Assembly (NCBI GenBank): GCA_030847615.1
Contig: JAUMIR010000004.1
Coordinates: 269,723,501 to 269,787,500, forward strand
Direction: 5' to 3'
From: Gambelia wislizenii
Lineage: Eukaryota; Chordata; Lepidosauria; Squamata; Crotaphytidae
DNA: 64,000 nt
Position 1 is the stretch's first letter. Each line of letters opens with the position of its first letter. The position numbers and the translations under genes were made by a program. The notes below the pieces were generated by a model. That model ran no database searches and was not told the DNA's origin. It saw nothing but the letters and a program-made list of their open reading frames with translations. Below, piece by piece: positions 55,701-61,700 of the stretch.

Positions 55701-58700
55701 AGAGAAAGTCCTCTCTTAACTCACTATTCCAGTAAGTCTGTGCTCATTATAAGAAGAATTCTGGAATTTTTATGAAGACAAAGGTAGGAAAAGGAAAAGA
55801 GAAAGGTTGACAAGAAAGTCCAACAGCAATATTATAAGGTTTTGACTCATCTAGTTTCTTAATGTAAATTTAGGACACAGCTATTTAAAAAGTACTGTAG
55901 GAAAGAAGTTGCTTACTAAAAGCGGTTTGCCCATATATTTAAACAAAGGCATGCGAGAGATTAGAAACAGGGATAACAGATATAACCAGATCAGAAGCGA
56001 AGTGTACATGTTTAAGGATGATCCAATTAACAGTTAGCTGGGGGGTGCACTGGAATTTCATTTACTTTAAAACTGCATCCTTTCACAGTTACTGGGATCC
56101 AGAGTCTGACCAGAAGCTGTGATGTCAATTCAGACATTAGGTACGTATATATAATCTGGTCCAACTTGAATGCCATGCTGCAGCACTATCGCCTTTAACA
56201 GTCACAGGAAAAATGTAATTTAGCAAAGAGAATTACCAGCAGTTAGCCATGTATTCCTACTATTACTTCATCAACCAACCCCACAGAAGGATACATACAA
56301 AAACCAGACCAAAAGGGAGAGAAAATTGTTGATTAAAAGTGCAACAACTGTAGAACAAATGAAAACATCAACACTTTTTTTTAAAAAAAATGCTCAGGTC
56401 CTTAATAAATTAATACAGGTCTCTCCCCATTTACATGGGATCATTATCCACTCTAGGCATTTTTCAGCACAATTCTATGGCGGTTTGCTAATATACATGG
56501 TTTCACCTATCAGTGGTAAGTCTAGGGACATACCTCCTGTGTAAACAAAGGAATACCTGTATAGCAATAATCAACACAAATGATTATGTTCAAATGATCA
56601 TTCATTCACTCAATAGAATCATGAGACTTTTACCCATGCAACAATTTGATACAAGTCAAAGGATCATATCTGAGCACAAGTGAAAAAAGGATGCTTGCAC
56701 CAGATCAATTTCTTTCTCCCTCCTCTCCAATCAAAAGCCTGCCCCAATTGTTCTGAAGGTGGGTGGACCCTCAAGAAAGACTGAGATATGGGGCAAGGAA
56801 GATTTTGTAAATAGGGCACTATTTGGACAGGGTGTTCCATCCCCACAAAGAAGACCTTGCTTGAGGGTCCTTTTGAGTGTTGGGAGAGCTTTTTCCTGGA
56901 GTGTGGGGGGTGAGGCTTGACATCATCACATCACACTTCTTAGTTAAAAATCATCTCAAAGAAACCATGTCAAAAAATAAGGGGGATATAATGCATGGGA
57001 TACATGCTAGGGTGAGGGTTATGAGGAAATCAATAAAACACAGCCACACCAGTGTACAGCCTATTTTGTTGTTGTTGTGTGCCTTCAAGTCATTTCTGGC
57101 TTATGGCGACACTAAGGCAAAGCTATCACAGGGCTTTCTTGATATTTGTTTAGAGAGGGTTTGCCATTGCCTTCCTCTGAGGATGAGTGCGCGTGACTTG
57201 CCCAAGGTCACCCGAGGTCACAGCAAAGTGCTATTTAATAGGGAAGCCAAGGTGATGTGTCACCTTCCTTTGTTCTGACACTAAAAATCATTTCTGTCTT
57301 TCACCTTATTTCCATGTTTGTTTATTTTTTACTTATTTGAGTATTTAGCCACAAAGGCTCTCAGAGCAGCTTACAAATTGTAAAGTCGAAGGCTTTCACG
57401 GCCGGCATCTTCATCTTCTCTGAAGATGCCAGCCACAGATGCAGGCGAAACGTCAGAAAGAAACTATTCCAGAACATGGCCTCACAGCCCGGAAAAAACC
57501 AAGGAAAAGCTTACAAATTGTTTAGCAATAGCACTTACACATCTACACCGCTTTTTAAATAGCACTAGGCACTCTCTAAGCAGTTTACAATGTGTTAGCT
57601 AATTGCCCCCAACAAGCTGGGTACTCATTTTACCAACCTACAAAAGGATGGAAGGCTGAGTCAACCTTGGAGCCTTGCAGGATGGAACTGACAACATTGT
57701 GGCTGCAGTACTGGCATTTAACCACTGAGCCACCAGGGCTCCTTCCATTTTGTTGCTGCTTTTGGTGACCCTATGCTAAGGTTTTCTTGGCAAGATCTGT
57801 TCAGAGGAGGTTTGCCTTTGCCTTCCACTGACAGTGAGGGACTGTGACTTGCCCAAGGTCACCCAGTGGGTTTCCATGACTGAGTAGGGATTTTGTCTCC
57901 TGAGTCCTAGACCAGCAGTCAAATCACTACACCACACTACCTTTCTTTTGTACAGTCTCTCTCTCACACACACACACATATATCTTGTATTATCTGTCTC
58001 CACATGTATCTATATCTATATCTCTACATAATCTATATAATGTATTATGATTTGAAATGGATAAAACCAACTGATTGGACTGATTGCTACCCACCCCCTC
58101 GCCGTCGTTACTTTTATTTATTTATTTATTTATTTATTGTATTTTATCTTTGTTTTAACTCTCTTATTTGTTTAATTTAGTTTTAAGGGGTGGGAGGGTA
58201 GGATGGGGAAGGACTGTTTTAACTTGATGTTGTTTTAATCTTGCTGTAAGCCGCCCCGGTTGCCGAGCAGAGGGGCGGGTTAAAAATAAAAATTTATTAT
58301 TATATTATTATTAAATGTAAACACTGGTTTAAAAGGTACTTTCTTGTGACAAAGGATCATTACTTCACATTCTAGAGAGGATATTATTACAGAGGGTCCT
58401 CAGTATGCACTGGGGTTTCATTCCAGGACCCCCTGTGGATACCAAAATCTGTGGTTGCTCAAGTCCCATTATATACATTGGTGTAGTAAATTGACATTCC
58501 TTATATAAAATAAAAGGGTGAACAGCAAATTTGCTTTGTTCATTTCCCCCAAAATATTTTCGAGCCATGATTGGCTAAATCCATGGATGCAGAACCCATG
58601 GACATGAAGGACCAACTGTATTAGCAATCAGCTACAACATACTACCTTAAATTCTCCCATTAACAATAATAAATACAATAACCCTATTACTATTATACAC

Positions 58701-61700
58701 TTGTCTCAGGATTATAATTCAAAAACAGTCTACCTGGAAACAAGTAATTTAACACCCCAATTCAAAATACATTTTACAGAAACAGTCCTTACTGATTCTA
58801 ATTTACAACATAATTTACTTTCAAGTAACTGTGCTTAAGACTGGCATTCTATACATTTTACCCTTCCATCAACAGGCCAAGGATACCTTTTGTTCATTCA
58901 GCAGATCTGTAATGGTTTGTGACATTTCATCCAAACTTTGTGCTGCTTTGACCAGGTTATGTAGAGCAAGTACATGCTGGTGGAGCGGTTCAAAATCACA
59001 AAGTATGGGCACCCTTAAAAATACAAAATACATCATATGAATTAAATTTATTACAGAACTGATTACATTGTAGGTTGCATTTTTAAAAAGTTATGTGGTA
59101 AATTTAAGATTTGAAGTTATTCCCGCAGCTGTCTGCAAAACATACAGGATTTCAGCTTGCCACTTGGACTCTAGCATTATGTCAAAGGTGCTCTTTAAGT
59201 TTCACTAACTTTCAGGAGTACTGAAATTGGGGGTTGCAAGAGGTTGTGTGGAAGATAAATGTTCAAGAGCCTCAGCACATAAGCAGAAATCCTGGCATAC
59301 ATGTGCTGATTTCAACAGAAAGAACACTTGTCTGCTAAAGAAAAGCACATATAAACACTCACTCATAAAGACAAATGAGCTAAGCCTGATTTGGTAAACT
59401 GTCGTTTTTAATGATCATGCACATCTTTTATCTTTGTGAATACTGCTTCGTATAACTGAAAGCCATACCAGTTTTAAGAGTAATTATAAAGATTTTGAAA
59501 TAAAGAAATTGGATAAAGCATGCAAGCCATGTTTAAAAGACAATATTTACCAGTATATACATCTAAACAAGCACACTTTTGCATTTTTCACATATAGTAA
59601 CCTATATTTAGGTTGTCTGTGATTTATGACATTGAAATATTTTCTGTGTAAGCAATTTAATGCTCTTAGCAGCTGTGACCATTGCCAAATTACATGGTGT
59701 GATCCTGAGACAGACATCTGATCAAACTCTGGAACTCTGTCTGCCATTCACAAATTTGATATGCAACAATTTGCCTTTTATTTTATAACAAAGCAGGTCA
59801 ACTGTAACTTCAATACTTTCATATGGTACAGAAAAAGTAGTCATACCTTTACAATATTATGGAATGGAAAGAAATACACAGCTTTTAAAAAGCCATCTTA
59901 ACTAGCAGCCTAACCCTTCATATATTTTAATAATTTTATAAGTGAAATAAATTTATTTCAAATGCTACTTTCCCCTACTTGCTCAGAAAATATAATGAGA
60001 ATTACTACAGACTTGCTTCTCAATGCAAATAAGATCCATTATGTTACAATGTACCTGCATAAAGAAACACATTATTTATCTGTAACTTAATTATTTGAGT
60101 GGCCTTCTCTAGAGCCACACATATCAAATTTGACACTATTGTATGACTATAAAGGCCAACATCTCAGAAAGGACATCTGTTCAACACCCTTAAGACTAGA
60201 TCAGTAGTCACACTATTTATGAACAATAATCATTTGGAAGGCAGCAGAGCTGGACTGAGGCTGAGAAAGCAGAAACCCAAAAGGCTGCATTCAGTTAGAA
60301 AGACACTGAGAAAATCTGCAAGCTGAGTTTTTTTTTTCTTTTAAATCCTCTACTCCCATGATCACGACTGGAACTGAATGGAAGGCAATCTAAGGGAAAG
60401 AAATCATTGGAAGAAGAATGGTGCAACCATCTATTCTGTAGCAACACAGTTGAATCTGGATTGAAACTATGTGCCAATCTGCTTAAGAGATTGGAAGCTA
60501 AGGAGATCATGGTGAAATCCCAAATAAATCCCATAAAGCATCTGAAACTATCTTGATTGTCCCAGGATAAAGACAGGTGATATCCTTTTAAATACCACAT
60601 AAAATGCTGACCAAATGGATAGAAAAGTTGTTTCTAAGACACTGTGTATCAGCATAAGATGGTTGAGGCAGAGGAAGAATAAGTTGTAGGGAATACAACA
60701 TGCAAAGTGTATATGGGGATAAGGGAAGAAAATATTAATTGTTCAATAAAGCTGCTCCAGCAAGAATACAAAAGCCTACATATTACTGATGCACAGTGTG
60801 CTTCCTGTCAGCAGCAATTAGTTTCAACCTGTAGACTATTAAGAACTGAAGCCAAGAAAACACTCCTAAATCTCTCCCAGTCTTTAGGGAATACATACAA
60901 CACTAGGGACAGACTGGTAGGCAGAGGTATTAGACAGACAAAGACTTAAGCTGAGCATTGTTTAATGACCATAAGAACAGAGGGACAAACCTAAAACCCA
61001 AACTGGACATACTTGGTTGAGAAGGTTCAAGCAGTGGGGGTGAAGAAAAATCTCAAAAAGAATATAAGGAGACATAGCAACTGAAGATCAATATCTCTTT
61101 AAAAAAAAACAAATTAAGGAAAAAATGTGAAAAGACAAAGCTCAACAAATTCTAATTTGAGCTATTTTTCAAGGAGCAGGTATTAAAAATCCTGAAGCTC
61201 TGGAGACAGTTGAAAAGAAACCGAAGAGACAGCCTCACTCCAGCTCTAAGACATGCAAGCCACAGAGGTTCTCTGCAAAAGGAGTACCTCTGTGCTGCAG
61301 GCTCTATGTTTTCTGAAGGTACAAAAGTGTGGTGGTGGGACAAAGTGTAAACAATGGTCTAAGAGCTAATAAGGTATTTGTTTATGGGTCACAAACTAGA
61401 CCAAAGCAATTAGAGACCAGCAAATTACTAGAAATCAGGGATTCTAACTTGCTATTATGTGCCTCCAATCTAACTCTGACTCAGAGTTAGATTGGATGCA
61501 CATAACATAGGGTTTTCATAGCATAGGGTCTTCTGGGCAAGATTTAGTCAGATGAAGTTTGCTCCTGCCTTCCTCTAAGGCCCAAAGAGTGTGATTTCCA
61601 AAGGTTACTCAGTGGGCATTGAATTCCTAGTCAGGAATTCAAACTGTGATCTCCCAGAGTCCTAGTCCAATATTCACTGTCCACACTGGTTTATTTTAAC

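Noticed and set aside
57690..57742. tRNA-like sequence with A and B boxes
   Set aside because: It is the head of a SINE family with several copies in the window; no complete cloverleaf tRNA gene.
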